Shown one piece after another: positions 8,701 to 16,235 of a stretch of 64,000 nucleotides of DNA; positions within the stretch are counted from its first letter, which is position 1, and each line of letters begins with the position of its first letter. Origin of the DNA: an uncultured Pelagibacteraceae bacterium. Lineage in GTDB: Bacteria; Pseudomonadota; Alphaproteobacteria; Pelagibacterales; Pelagibacteraceae. The notes under the pieces were generated by a model, which did no database searches, was not told where the DNA came from, and was given only the letters and a program-made list of their open reading frames with translations. Location: positions 62,001 through 126,000 of the forward strand of contig CACFLJ010000003.1 in NCBI GenBank assembly GCA_902567045.1, in the 5' to 3' direction. A program made the translations under genes and the position numbers.

Positions 8701-8892
8701 ATGAAAACAATATTTATTATAGGATCAAAAAAGCATACTTTAAAATACACTAGAAAAATGCCTGAGGGCGAAGTAAAAAAAATGAAATCTTTTGTGACTA
8801 ATAAAGGTCAAAAGTTAGAAAAAACATCTAAGTTTAAAATTTTAAATATTTCAGACGAAAAAACAGCAAGATTATTTAAGATCAGTTTATAA
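8701..8892 (+). CDS. Small basic protein of unknown function (63 aa)
   Basis: The predicted product is 63 residues, Lys-rich, starting MKTIFIIGSKKHTLKYTRKM, without a signal peptide or membrane helix. The ORF has a good ATG, sits 18 nt after the phosphatase and 25 nt before the aminotransferase on the same strand, and its codon use matches the neighbours. I do not recognise the family. Being a small gene in the run that starts with tldDE, it could be a housekeeping small protein; no precursor-peptide features (double Gly, Cys/Ser-rich core) are visible. Confidence 0.6.
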   Translation: MKTIFIIGSKKHTLKYTRKMPEGEVKKMKSFVTNKGQKLEKTSKFKILNISDEKTARLFKISL

Positions 8893-8917
8893 TATTTAAT
8901 CCAGAAATAGAGACTAA

Positions 8918-10069
8918 ATGAAGAAATCTAAAAGAAGTAATGTTGACCCATTTATTGTAATGGATGTAATGGAGTCTGCTAGAAAAGCAGAAGCTAATGG
9001 CAAGCATGTAATTCATATGGAAGTAGGTCAACCAGGAACACCAGCACCAAAGCGTGCTAAACAATTTATTTCAGATGAAATTTCTAATAATGATCTTGGC
9101 TATACAGTTACTTTAGGTTTGCCAGAATTACGAAATAGAATTTCTAAATTGTATGGAGATTGGTACAATATTGATTTAAACCCAGACAGAATAATTATAA
9201 CAACAGGATCTTCAGGAGCATTTATACTTTCTTTTGCAGCATTATTTGATGTTGGAGATAGAGTAGGCATTGCCGCTCCAGGCTATCCTAGCTATAGACA
9301 AATTTTAAAGTCTCAAGATTTAATTCCAATTGATATTTTTACAGAGTTGCAAAATAAATTTCAGCCTATACCGAAAGATATTAAAGAAAATAATTTAAAT
9401 GGTTTATTAGTTGCTTCTCCTGCAAATCCCACCGGCTCAATGCTTGATAAAAAAAAACTAGAAGAACTTATTTATACTGCGCATGAAAATAAAGTGAGTT
9501 TTATTAGCGATGAGATTTATCATGGAATTCAATATGAAAATAATCCTACATCTGCTTTAGAAATTTCAAATGAATGTTATGTTATAAATTCATTTTCTAA
9601 ATATTTTTCTATGACAGGTTGGAGAGTAGGCTGGATGATTGTTCCCGAAGATCATGTTAGACAAGTAGAGAGATTATCTCAAAATCTTTTTATTTGTCCC
9701 CCTCATGTTAGTCAATTAACTGCTCTATCAGCAATGGATGCAAAAGAGGAATTAAATACAAATGTAGAGGTTTATAAAAAAAATAGATCAATTTTGTTAG
9801 AAGAGTTACCTAAGGCAGGTTTAAATAAATTTTCTCCCCCAGATGGTGCTTTTTATATCTACATTGATATTTCAGAGTATTCGAAAGATAGCCTTAATTT
9901 TTGTAAAGAAGTGCTTGATAAAGCAGGAGTAGCAATAACTCCTGGACTTGATTTTGACCAAAAAAGAGGAAATTCTACAATAAGGTTTTCATACGCTAGA
10001 AGCACTGAGGATATAATTGAAGGAGCAAATAGAATAAAAAAATTTATGAAAGAAGAGTATTTAAAATAA
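8918..10069 (+). CDS. PLP-dependent class I/II aminotransferase
   Basis: 383 residues, fold type I. The PLP lysine is Lys228 in NSFSKYFSMTGWRVGWM; other family blocks are MEVGQPGTPAP, TTGSSGAFILSFAALFDVGD, ASPANPTGSML (Asn ring contact), SDEIYHGIQY (Asp contact to the pyridine) and the C-terminal substrate Arg in NSTIRFSYARS. It belongs to the aspartate/alanine-type aminotransferases with broad possible substrates; the sequence does not decide between them. It is followed 2 nt later by a Rossmann-fold protein, suggesting co-transcription. Confidence 0.88.
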   Translation: MKKSKRSNVDPFIVMDVMESARKAEANGKHVIHMEVGQPGTPAPKRAKQFISDEISNNDLGYTVTLGLPELRNRISKLYGDWYNIDLNPDRIIITTGSSGAFILSFAALFDVGDRVGIAAPGYPSYRQILKSQDLIPIDIFTELQNKFQPIPKDIKENNLNGLLVASPANPTGSMLDKKKLEELIYTAHENKVSFISDEIYHGIQYENNPTSALEISNECYVINSFSKYFSMTGWRVGWMIVPEDHVRQVERLSQNLFICPPHVSQLTALSAMDAKEELNTNVEVYKKNRSILLEELPKAGLNKFSPPDGAFYIYIDISEYSKDSLNFCKEVLDKAGVAITPGLDFDQKRGNSTIRFSYARSTEDIIEGANRIKKFMKEEYLK

Positions 10070-10071
10070 TA

Positions 10072-10728
10072 ATGAAAACCGCTGTTTTATTTGGCTCATC
10101 TGGGTTAATTGGATCTAATTTACTAGATAATTTAATCAACAATAATACTTACAACAAAATAAAAATATTTGTTAGAAAATTACCTTCTATTGATAATTCA
10201 AAAGTTGAAGTGATCAATACAGATTTTTTAGATTTAGAAACTTTGAAGGAAAAATTAACAGGTGATGATTGTTTTTTTTGTATTGGTACAACTCACAAAG
10301 ACACACCCGACAAAAACGAATATAGAAGAATAGAATATGACTTGCCTGTACAATTAGCAAAAATTGCAAAATTTAATTCAATTAGTAATTTTATTTATGT
10401 CTCCTCAATTGGAGCAAACCCAAATGCCTCAAGTACATATTTAAAAAATAAAGGTCAAGTAGAAGAGGAGCTAAAAAAGATTGGGTTTTCTAACCTAAGC
10501 ATTATTCAACCCTCATTTTTAGTTGGCAACAGAAAAGACTTTAGAATTGTTGAGGTTTTAGGAATTCCAGTGATGAAATTTCTATCCTTATTCTTTTTTG
10601 GTGGATTTAAAAAATATACTCCAATAAAAGTTGAGATAGTTGTGAATGCAATGATCAAACTTGCCTCAGGAAATAATAGTGAGCAAACTTATTTGTCTGA
10701 TAGGTTGCAAGAGTTAGGATCTAACTAA
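10072..10728 (+). CDS. Rossmann-fold NAD(P)-binding protein of the atypical SDR (HTATIP2/YbjT-like) type
   Basis: 218 residues. The N-terminus has the dinucleotide motif GSSGLIGSNLLDNL, followed by CFFCIGTTHKD, the SDR strand with FIYVSSIGANPNASSTY and a YLKNKGQVEEEL segment giving a YxxxK pair, and then LSIIQPSFLVGNRKD. This is the layout of atypical short-chain dehydrogenases such as HTATIP2-like oxidoreductases. No signal peptide. Function cannot be narrowed. The stop directly precedes the SOUL gene start. Confidence 0.75.
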   Translation: MKTAVLFGSSGLIGSNLLDNLINNNTYNKIKIFVRKLPSIDNSKVEVINTDFLDLETLKEKLTGDDCFFCIGTTHKDTPDKNEYRRIEYDLPVQLAKIAKFNSISNFIYVSSIGANPNASSTYLKNKGQVEEELKKIGFSNLSIIQPSFLVGNRKDFRIVEVLGIPVMKFLSLFFFGGFKKYTPIKVEIVVNAMIKLASGNNSEQTYLSDRLQELGSN

Positions 10729-11301
10729 ATGAGAAAATCAATAATATCAATATCTTTTTTGATTTATATATTCTGTATTTTACCTTACTCTACTTCAATG
10801 GCTTATGAGGAATCTCAATATGATGTCGTATATAAATCTGAAATATACGAAGTGAGACATTATAAAAACCGGCTAGTTGTCGAAGTAGTAAGTAAAAATG
10901 ATGACAGTAGTTTTAGAAAACTTTTTAAATATATCTCGGGTCAGAATAATAAATCCCAAGAAATTAAAATGACTGTGCCAGTAACACAGGGTGAGAAGGA
11001 TAATGGATACTATATGCAATTTTATCTTCCATCAAAATTTACAAAAGACAATGCGCCTATACCCACAAATTCAGATGTTAAAATCTCAACAATAGAAGAA
11101 GGTTTTTTTGCTGTAATAGAATATTCTGGAAGAGCCTCAGATAATAATTTCTTCAAACATAAAGAAATTCTCAATAAAAAACTCTTAGAGGATAAAGTAA
11201 TCATTAAAGGACCCTCAATAAGAGCAACTTATAATGGGCCTTTTACGCTTCCTATGATGAGACGCAACGAAGCTATGTTTAAAGTTGAGTGGAGTAAATA
11301 G
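10729..11301 (+). CDS. Exported SOUL/heme-binding-family protein
   Basis: 190 residues with a hydrophobic N-terminal export signal (to about residue 25) and then the SOUL domain: YDVVYKSEIYEVRHYKNRLVVEV, FRKLFKYISGQN, the conserved KMTVPVTQGE stretch, and FTLPMMRRNEAMFKVEW at the end. The KMTxPV and RRNE features are the strongest evidence. Family members bind heme or tetrapyrroles in some organisms; heme binding is not proven for bacterial homologues. It directly abuts the preceding gene. Confidence 0.85.
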   Translation: MRKSIISISFLIYIFCILPYSTSMAYEESQYDVVYKSEIYEVRHYKNRLVVEVVSKNDDSSFRKLFKYISGQNNKSQEIKMTVPVTQGEKDNGYYMQFYLPSKFTKDNAPIPTNSDVKISTIEEGFFAVIEYSGRASDNNFFKHKEILNKKLLEDKVIIKGPSIRATYNGPFTLPMMRRNEAMFKVEWSK

Positions 11302-11371
11302 ACTACATTTTGCCATCTATTTTAATTTCTATCGCTTGATAGTTTAACTCCATTAATCAGAAAGGTATATT

Positions 11372-11773
11372 ATGAAAAAATTATTTCTAATTTTATTTGT
11401 ATTATTTGGTTTAAACAGCTCTGTTTTTGCTGATGGTCATGTAAAAAGAATTTTATCAACTAGTCAGACTGGTATGGGTAACGATATTGTTTATCCATCA
11501 GGAAAAGCAAAGATCACAGCTTTTGAATTTACTGTGCCCGTAGGAGGCCCTGTAGTTCCGCATACTCACTCGTTCCCTGTTTTAATAATGATACAACAAG
11601 GAGAAATTGAACTTACTCAAGGTGGCAAAAGCTATGTTTATAAAGCTGGAGATGCATTTATTGAAGATGTAGGTGTGGCTCATAAATCTAAAAATATTGG
11701 AGATGTTCCTGTTAAAGCAATTGTTGTTGCTATGGGAGTTGAAGGTCAAAAAATTCTGACCCCAGTAAAATAG
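11372..11773 (+). CDS. Exported small cupin-domain protein
   Basis: 133 residues: signal peptide MKKLFLILFVLFGLNSSVFA, then a single cupin barrel with VPVGGPVVPHTHSFPVLIMIQQGEIEL (motif 1: HTH and Glu) and YKAGDAFIEDVGVAHKSKN (motif 2: His). The His-His-Glu-His set for metal binding is present. A GAAAGG-like ribosome-binding site (cagaaagg) precedes the ATG. Periplasmic; function unknown. A perfect 9-bp hairpin with a T tract follows 10 nt after the stop, closing the plus-strand run. Confidence 0.82.
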   Translation: MKKLFLILFVLFGLNSSVFADGHVKRILSTSQTGMGNDIVYPSGKAKITAFEFTVPVGGPVVPHTHSFPVLIMIQQGEIELTQGGKSYVYKAGDAFIEDVGVAHKSKNIGDVPVKAIVVAMGVEGQKILTPVK

Positions 11774-11783
11774 AAAGAAAAAA

Positions 11784-11824
11784 TATGGGGCAGTTATTTT
11801 TACATGCCCCATATCTCATTTTTT
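11784..11824 (+). terminator. Intrinsic terminator after the cupin gene
   Basis: TATGGGGCA (11784-11792) and TGCCCCATA (11805-11813) form a perfect 9-bp stem with a 12-nt loop, followed by TCTCATTTTTT. It lies 10 nt after the cupin stop. A minus-strand reading is also hairpin-forming but has a weaker T tract. Confidence 0.8.
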
Positions 11825-11827
11825 AAG

Positions 11828-12127
11828 CTATATTTTTTTACTCTCTTTTTTCAAGTGTCCTAATGTTTCCCCAGAATTTTTTCCTGATTTAATAACGTAT
11901 CCACTTGTACCGTTGGCATTAGTTTCTACAGTTTTCAAATTTCGAAACATTAATTGATTTAGCCTAGCGTTTTTTGAGCCTCGGCTAAACGAACTTTAAA
12001 CTCTGTGCATTCTTTTCATACACTCTCCTTGTTTGTTTTTCCAAAACTCGCTTTAACCGATGCGATATCGGCCTCTTTTTCACCATGAGATATGGTATTA
12101 ATAAAGTATCTTTTACAAATAATATTT
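11828..12127 (-). pseudogene. Probable decayed coding region (one or two small genes with stop and frameshift)
   Basis: This is the only gap above 300 bases. On the minus strand, 12127-12019 is open without an ATG and ends at TGA (12016-12018); near its end is SHGEKEADIASVKASFGKT. The TGA overlaps an ATG (12017-12019) preceded by a perfect AAGGAG five nt upstream, but that ATG frame stops after seven codons. Reading past the TGA in the first frame gives KECTEFKVRLAEAQKTLG, then TAA. The third piece, 11828-11950, starts with ATG and encodes 40 residues (MFRNLKTVETNANG...). The pieces join into one plausible protein if two A-runs (AAAA near 12014, A6 near 11974) differ by one base each. It may be a pseudogene, a sequencing error, or a small ORF of 40 aa. 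Family not recognised. Confidence 0.45.
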
Positions 12128-12181
12128 TCAATTAGATAACTTATTATTATGACCAAACTGGGTTTTAAAATTGTTTAATAC

Positions 12182-13333
12182 TTAGAGAATAACTAAGTCT
12201 GTCTTTTGATTACCCAGTCTTTCATTTCCTTTTTCAGTAACAATGTAAGTCTCACCTAGATTCATAGCTAACTCATTTTTACTATCCATTAGAATCATGT
12301 GCATAAAGAAAACATTTCCTGGTTGGATTACATAAGGATTGCCTGTGTAAAGCATTGGCCAATCCATCCAATTAGGGGAAAATGTTGCACCTAATGAATA
12401 TCCACATGCATTCATCCGACAATCTTTATAACCTAAATTATCAAATATTTTTGCATGCATATCAAAAACCTCTCCAATTTTATTGCCAGGTTTTAATGTA
12501 TTTTCACAATTTTTTAGTGCTTCTTCACAAGCCTCGTGCATTTCATAATGTTTGGGATTTGCTTTTCCAATCGGTATAGTTCTGAACATTGCAGAATGAT
12601 AATGTCTATACGTGCCTGCCCATTCAATAGTTAGTTGATCTACATCATTAAGTATTTGTTTTTCTGATTGATATCTACATAGTAGTGCGTTTTTACCAGA
12701 ACCTATTATAAATTCATTTGCAGGATAGTCCCCACCTCCTTCAAAAATTACTCTATTCATTTCAGCAAGAATTTTACTTTCACTCACTCCCTTTTTAGCA
12801 AATTTCCAAACTTCATTTAAAGCTTTATCGGCAAGGGCTGCTGCTTTCTTTACGTAAACTATTTCTTCAGGAGATTTAATTACTCTGAGTTTTGTTATTA
12901 ACTCAGAGTTATCATCTAAAGAGCAAAAATTTTCTAATGATCTATTTAAATTAATTGCATTACGTCCAGTAAGTCCATAGGCCTCATACTCAATACCTAT
13001 ATTTTTGTCTTTTAAGTTAAGTTCATTTAAAATTTGTTTTAGATCTTCTGTGGGATTAGAATCATCTTTATCAACCCAAATTCTTATATCTTCTATATTT
13101 GATGTGTTTCGTGCTTGTCTTAAATCAGGAGCTCTAGTTAATAATATTAAGTTACCTTTTTGGTCTAATATTAAGGACTGAAAAAAAACATAACCAAATG
13201 TATCGTAACCAGTCAGCCAATACATAGACTCTTGTCTAAACATGACCAAGGCATCTATTTTTTCCTCTTTTAATTTAGTAATAACTTTATTTTTTCTACT
13301 TTTGAATTCTTCTGAGGAAAAATGAAGACCCAT
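12182..13333 (-). CDS. M24-family (creatinase/prolidase-like) hydrolase
   Basis: 383 residues with the two-domain creatinase layout: an N-terminal domain with YWLTGYDTFGYVFFQSLIL and a pita-bread C-terminal domain from about residue 155. At the place of the usual DxG...SD metal ligands it reads IEWAGTYRHYHSAMFRT, with Glu237 and Ala248, so the two-Asp metal site is not intact. The GHxxG motif reads CGYSLGATFSPNWMDWP. Loss of metal ligands is known in creatinase, and ectoine-hydrolase-type (DoeA) enzymes belong to the same group. It probably hydrolyses a C-N bond in a small compatible-solute or amino-acid derivative. Last gene of the six-gene operon; its ATG overlaps the upstream stop by 1 nt. 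Confidence 0.82.
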   Translation of the reverse strand: MGLHFSSEEFKSRKNKVITKLKEEKIDALVMFRQESMYWLTGYDTFGYVFFQSLILDQKGNLILLTRAPDLRQARNTSNIEDIRIWVDKDDSNPTEDLKQILNELNLKDKNIGIEYEAYGLTGRNAINLNRSLENFCSLDDNSELITKLRVIKSPEEIVYVKKAAALADKALNEVWKFAKKGVSESKILAEMNRVIFEGGGDYPANEFIIGSGKNALLCRYQSEKQILNDVDQLTIEWAGTYRHYHSAMFRTIPIGKANPKHYEMHEACEEALKNCENTLKPGNKIGEVFDMHAKIFDNLGYKDCRMNACGYSLGATFSPNWMDWPMLYTGNPYVIQPGNVFFMHMILMDSKNELAMNLGETYIVTEKGNERLGNQKTDLVIL

Positions 13334-14103
13334 TAATTGATAGTGGTTCTAACTGATCCGATTTTATCAACTTTGCCTATATATTCGCCCTTATTTTTTA
13401 TTGGAACAACTCCTACCGTTGAGCCTGTGAAAACGTAGAAATCTTTCTCTAATTTTACTTTTTCTTTCCTAATTTTATTTAAAACAAATTTTAGAGAATT
13501 AAGAGGGTTTATATAAACAGTATTTGTATTACCTTTGATATTTAAACCCTTATTATTTTTTAAATTTGTTTTTAAATTATTTAAATTCAATTTTTTAAAC
13601 TTCTTTTTTGGTCCCGTAATAAATTTAATATTTACTCCAAAATCACTGCATAAATCACCTAAAAACTTAATACCTTTTTTCTTCTGTCTAAAACCTACTA
13701 CCTCAATACAAGGACCCATATGGGTTATAAATTTTGTGACATTTTTTGGATTTAGCTTACCTTTAAAACCAAAAAAGGATTTTTTAATTATATAATAAAC
13801 TTCTACTTCAATACCGAGAGCATATTTATTTACCTTAACTTTACCTCCTGATTTAATAAGGTTTTTTTGAAATACGCTTGAATGGAAAGGTTCTTTTTCT
13901 TTTAACTTTTTTAACAGAGCAAAAATAGTTCCACCTGCTTTAAATCCTATTTTGCTATCATTAATTTTACTTTCACATAACATTCTTAATTTATGTGCAA
14001 GTTTAATATTTTTGCAAAACTTCTCTGGTATCGGATTGATTAATTTATTTTTGTTGTAGGCATTAACTAGTCTTTTTGAAACTGATTGGATATCATTTTT
14101 CAT
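13333..14103 (-). CDS. 2-keto-4-pentenoate hydratase / oxaloacetate-decarboxylase-like protein (FAH superfamily)
   Basis: 256 residues. The pattern matches MhpD-type hydratases: an N-terminal helical part with SKIGFKAGGTIFAL, then a core with the GIEVEVYYIIKK metal-binding Glu pair and HMGPCIEVVGFRQ, and the end FYVFTGSTVGVVPIKNKGEYIGKV. These enzymes hydrate 2-hydroxypentadienoates or decarboxylate 2-oxo acids. It is unusually Lys-rich. Its stop overlaps the M24 gene start by 1 nt and it begins 9 nt after the M23 peptidase, so it is in the same operon. Substrate unknown. Confidence 0.75.
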   Translation of the reverse strand: MKNDIQSVSKRLVNAYNKNKLINPIPEKFCKNIKLAHKLRMLCESKINDSKIGFKAGGTIFALLKKLKEKEPFHSSVFQKNLIKSGGKVKVNKYALGIEVEVYYIIKKSFFGFKGKLNPKNVTKFITHMGPCIEVVGFRQKKKGIKFLGDLCSDFGVNIKFITGPKKKFKKLNLNNLKTNLKNNKGLNIKGNTNTVYINPLNSLKFVLNKIRKEKVKLEKDFYVFTGSTVGVVPIKNKGEYIGKVDKIGSVRTTIN

Positions 14104-14112
14104 AGTAATAGA

Positions 14113-14901
14113 TTATTGAATAACTGTCATTGGATCAAGTCTAGTTTGAAACCAATTAACTCTAAAGTCTAGATGAGGACCTGTTGATCTGCCAGTAGAA
14201 CCTACTGTACCAATTACATCACCTTGTTTTATTAAGTCTCCAACGTCAACCATTACATTTTCTAAATGTGAATAGATTGTTGAAATGCCATGACCGTGAT
14301 CCATTATGATTGTTCCACCAGTATAATAAAGATCATTTTCAGCCATTGTAACAACTCCAGTTCCAGATGACTTTATTGGCGTTCCTTTTTTTGCAGCAAT
14401 ATCTATTCCATAGTGAGGCCATCTTGGTTTACCATTTAGAATTCTTTGACTTCCATAAACTCCACTAATTATTCCTTTAACAGGCATAATGAATTTATTG
14501 CTAAAATAATTTAAATCTGAATTTATGGCTCTTGCTTCACCTATTTTTCCATTTTCTTTTTTTATTCTTTTGTATACAGACTCTGGGGGTGTTACTTTAT
14601 TTTCAGGCAATCCATCTATTCTTTGAATATTGTATTTTCTTTTAAATACACGTTTAGTAATTTTTTTAGTTTTACCATTTGAAATTTTTGTAATTAATAT
14701 ATCGTATTTTCTATCCCTATCTATACCAAATACAAAGAAACCATTTTTGGATACTTTTATTTTTTTTTTATCAATTATAATTTTTGAACTTGGATCAGTT
14801 TTACCTAAAATATAATGTCCTTGAATAAACTTACCAGTAAATTCAATCGCTAGAATGTTTGTTGGAAATAAAATTGCTATGATAAGCAATATTTTTTTCA
14901 T
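14113..14901 (-). CDS. Exported M23-family (LytM-like) endopeptidase
   Basis: The start is placed at 14901 (MKKILLIIAILFPTNILA), which gives a clean signal peptide; a longer in-frame start lies inside the preceding gene. The product has about 262 residues: a beta-rich middle part and a C-terminal LytM domain with HYGIDIAAKKGTPIKSSG (His and Asp metal ligands), GHGISTIYSHLENVMVDVGD and GSTGRSTGPHLDFRVN. The final motif is HLD rather than HxH, a variant seen in many proteobacterial members. Expected to act on peptidoglycan cross-links in the periplasm. Its ATG overlaps the stop of the upstream SDR by 1 nt. Confidence 0.88.
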   Translation of the reverse strand: MKKILLIIAILFPTNILAIEFTGKFIQGHYILGKTDPSSKIIIDKKKIKVSKNGFFVFGIDRDRKYDILITKISNGKTKKITKRVFKRKYNIQRIDGLPENKVTPPESVYKRIKKENGKIGEARAINSDLNYFSNKFIMPVKGIISGVYGSQRILNGKPRWPHYGIDIAAKKGTPIKSSGTGVVTMAENDLYYTGGTIIMDHGHGISTIYSHLENVMVDVGDLIKQGDVIGTVGSTGRSTGPHLDFRVNWFQTRLDPMTVIQ

Positions 14902-15659
14902 TATTTTGCGGTCCAACCACCGTCTATTTTTATAGATGTTCCTGTTATCATTGCTGCAGCATCTGAAGCTAAAAAACAAACTGCAGTTGCTACGTCACTC
15001 TCTTTTGCGGCTTTACCCATAGGAATATTTCCTAGTGCTAATTTTTTAAAATCTTTATTTTTAAAAAATTTTTTCACCATAGGTGTTTCAACAAAGGTTG
15101 GCGCTACGGTATTTACTCTTATATTTTTTGTGGCGAGCTCTACACCCATACCCTTAGTTAGTCCTTCAATACCAAATTTAGTCATATTATAAACGTTTCT
15201 ACCAGACATACCTACATGACCAAGTTGCGATGACATGTTTATAATGGATCCACCTCTTTTCTTATTTTTTATCATCTTTTTTACAACTATTTGAGCAACA
15301 TTAAATGCAGCTCTTAAATTTAAATCTATCAAATAATTTAAGCTTTCTTGTTTTACTTTATCAAACGGTTCTGGAATATTAGTCCCAGCATTGTTTACTA
15401 AAATATCTATTATTTTAATTTTTTTTAATTTATTACTTAAATCTTTGTAATCCATTACATCACAGTTTATTTTTATCAATTTACTTTTTACTTTTTTTAT
15501 ATCCTTTTCTAGTTTATCTAAATCCGAGGAAGTTCTGCTTAGTCCTATTATTGTTGCACCAGCCTCAGCCATTGCAATAGAACAAGCTCTTCCCAATCCT
15601 TTTCCAGCTCCAGTGACAAGAGCATACTTATTTTTAAGATTAATTTTTTTTAAATACAT
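14901..15659 (-). CDS. Short-chain dehydrogenase/reductase
   Basis: 252 residues, classical SDR: TGAGKGLGRACSIAM cofactor motif, LVNNAGTN, the catalytic Ser in NMSSQLGHVG and YNMTK as the YxxxK pair, then VNTVAPTFVETPMVK and the C-terminal CFLASDAAAMITGTSIKIDGGW. It resembles gluconate 5-dehydrogenase / 3-oxoacyl reductase-like SDRs. Substrate unknown. Its start abuts the TerC-like gene stop, in the middle of the six-gene minus-strand operon. Confidence 0.85.
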   Translation of the reverse strand: MYLKKINLKNKYALVTGAGKGLGRACSIAMAEAGATIIGLSRTSSDLDKLEKDIKKVKSKLIKINCDVMDYKDLSNKLKKIKIIDILVNNAGTNIPEPFDKVKQESLNYLIDLNLRAAFNVAQIVVKKMIKNKKRGGSIINMSSQLGHVGMSGRNVYNMTKFGIEGLTKGMGVELATKNIRVNTVAPTFVETPMVKKFFKNKDFKKLALGNIPMGKAAKESDVATAVCFLASDAAAMITGTSIKIDGGWTAK

Positions 15660-16235
15660 TTAAATAAAAAGTTTTAAGTCTGTGTAAATTAATTCAACTG
15701 CAACAAACAATATAGCAAATAAACCAACCCATGCTATCCATTTATATTCTTTTATCCATTTAGAAATTAATGTTGCAGCAGTAGCCATTAAAATAATAGA
15801 CAAAACAAGACCAAATATTAAAAGAAAATAATGATCTTTAGCAGCACCAGCAACACCTAGCACATTATCTAAACTCATCGTAAAATCAGCTAGTAGAACA
15901 GTCCAAACAGCTTTCAACATTGATGAGTTATCAACTTTGATATTTTCCTCACCATCACTTGAATTTTTAATTACATCTACATAAAGTTTATAAACTATGT
16001 AGAGAAGCAACAGGCCACCAATTAATCTTAAACCTGTAATCTGTAAAAGATATGCTGTTATAAGAGTTAATAAAATTCTTAATATTACTGCTCCACCAAT
16101 GCCCCAAAAAATAATTTTTTTTCTTTGTTCAGGAGGAAACTTTGAAGCAACCATTCCTATAATAATGGCATTATCTCCAGCTAAAATTAAATCTATAAAT
16201 ATTATTTGAAAAAAAATTGTTATTTCTTCGGTCAT
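15660..16235 (-). CDS. TerC-family integral membrane protein
   Basis: 191 residues with about six to seven membrane segments. The two TerC signatures are present: FIDLILAGDNAIIIGMVA near residue 15 and TMSLDNVLGVAGAA in the second half, both with the acidic residues implicated in metal handling. Family members take part in Mn2+ export in some bacteria and in tellurite resistance; either role here is inference. Its ATG overlaps the stop of the upstream GMC gene (ATGA), and its stop abuts the SDR start, so it is fixed within the operon. Confidence 0.88.
   Translation of the reverse strand: MTEEITIFFQIIFIDLILAGDNAIIIGMVASKFPPEQRKKIIFWGIGGAVILRILLTLITAYLLQITGLRLIGGLLLLYIVYKLYVDVIKNSSDGEENIKVDNSSMLKAVWTVLLADFTMSLDNVLGVAGAAKDHYFLLIFGLVLSIILMATAATLISKWIKEYKWIAWVGLFAILFVAVELIYTDLKLFI

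Noticed and set aside
11780-12180. tmRNA or other stable RNA in the long gap
   Set aside because: I looked for a CCA-type acceptor arm, a tag ORF and conserved RNA core bases and found none; the coding-like frames explain the sequence better.
14902-14979. Longer start of the M23 peptidase
   Set aside because: It would put a 26-residue extension before the signal peptide and lie within the SDR gene; the shorter start gives a proper export signal.
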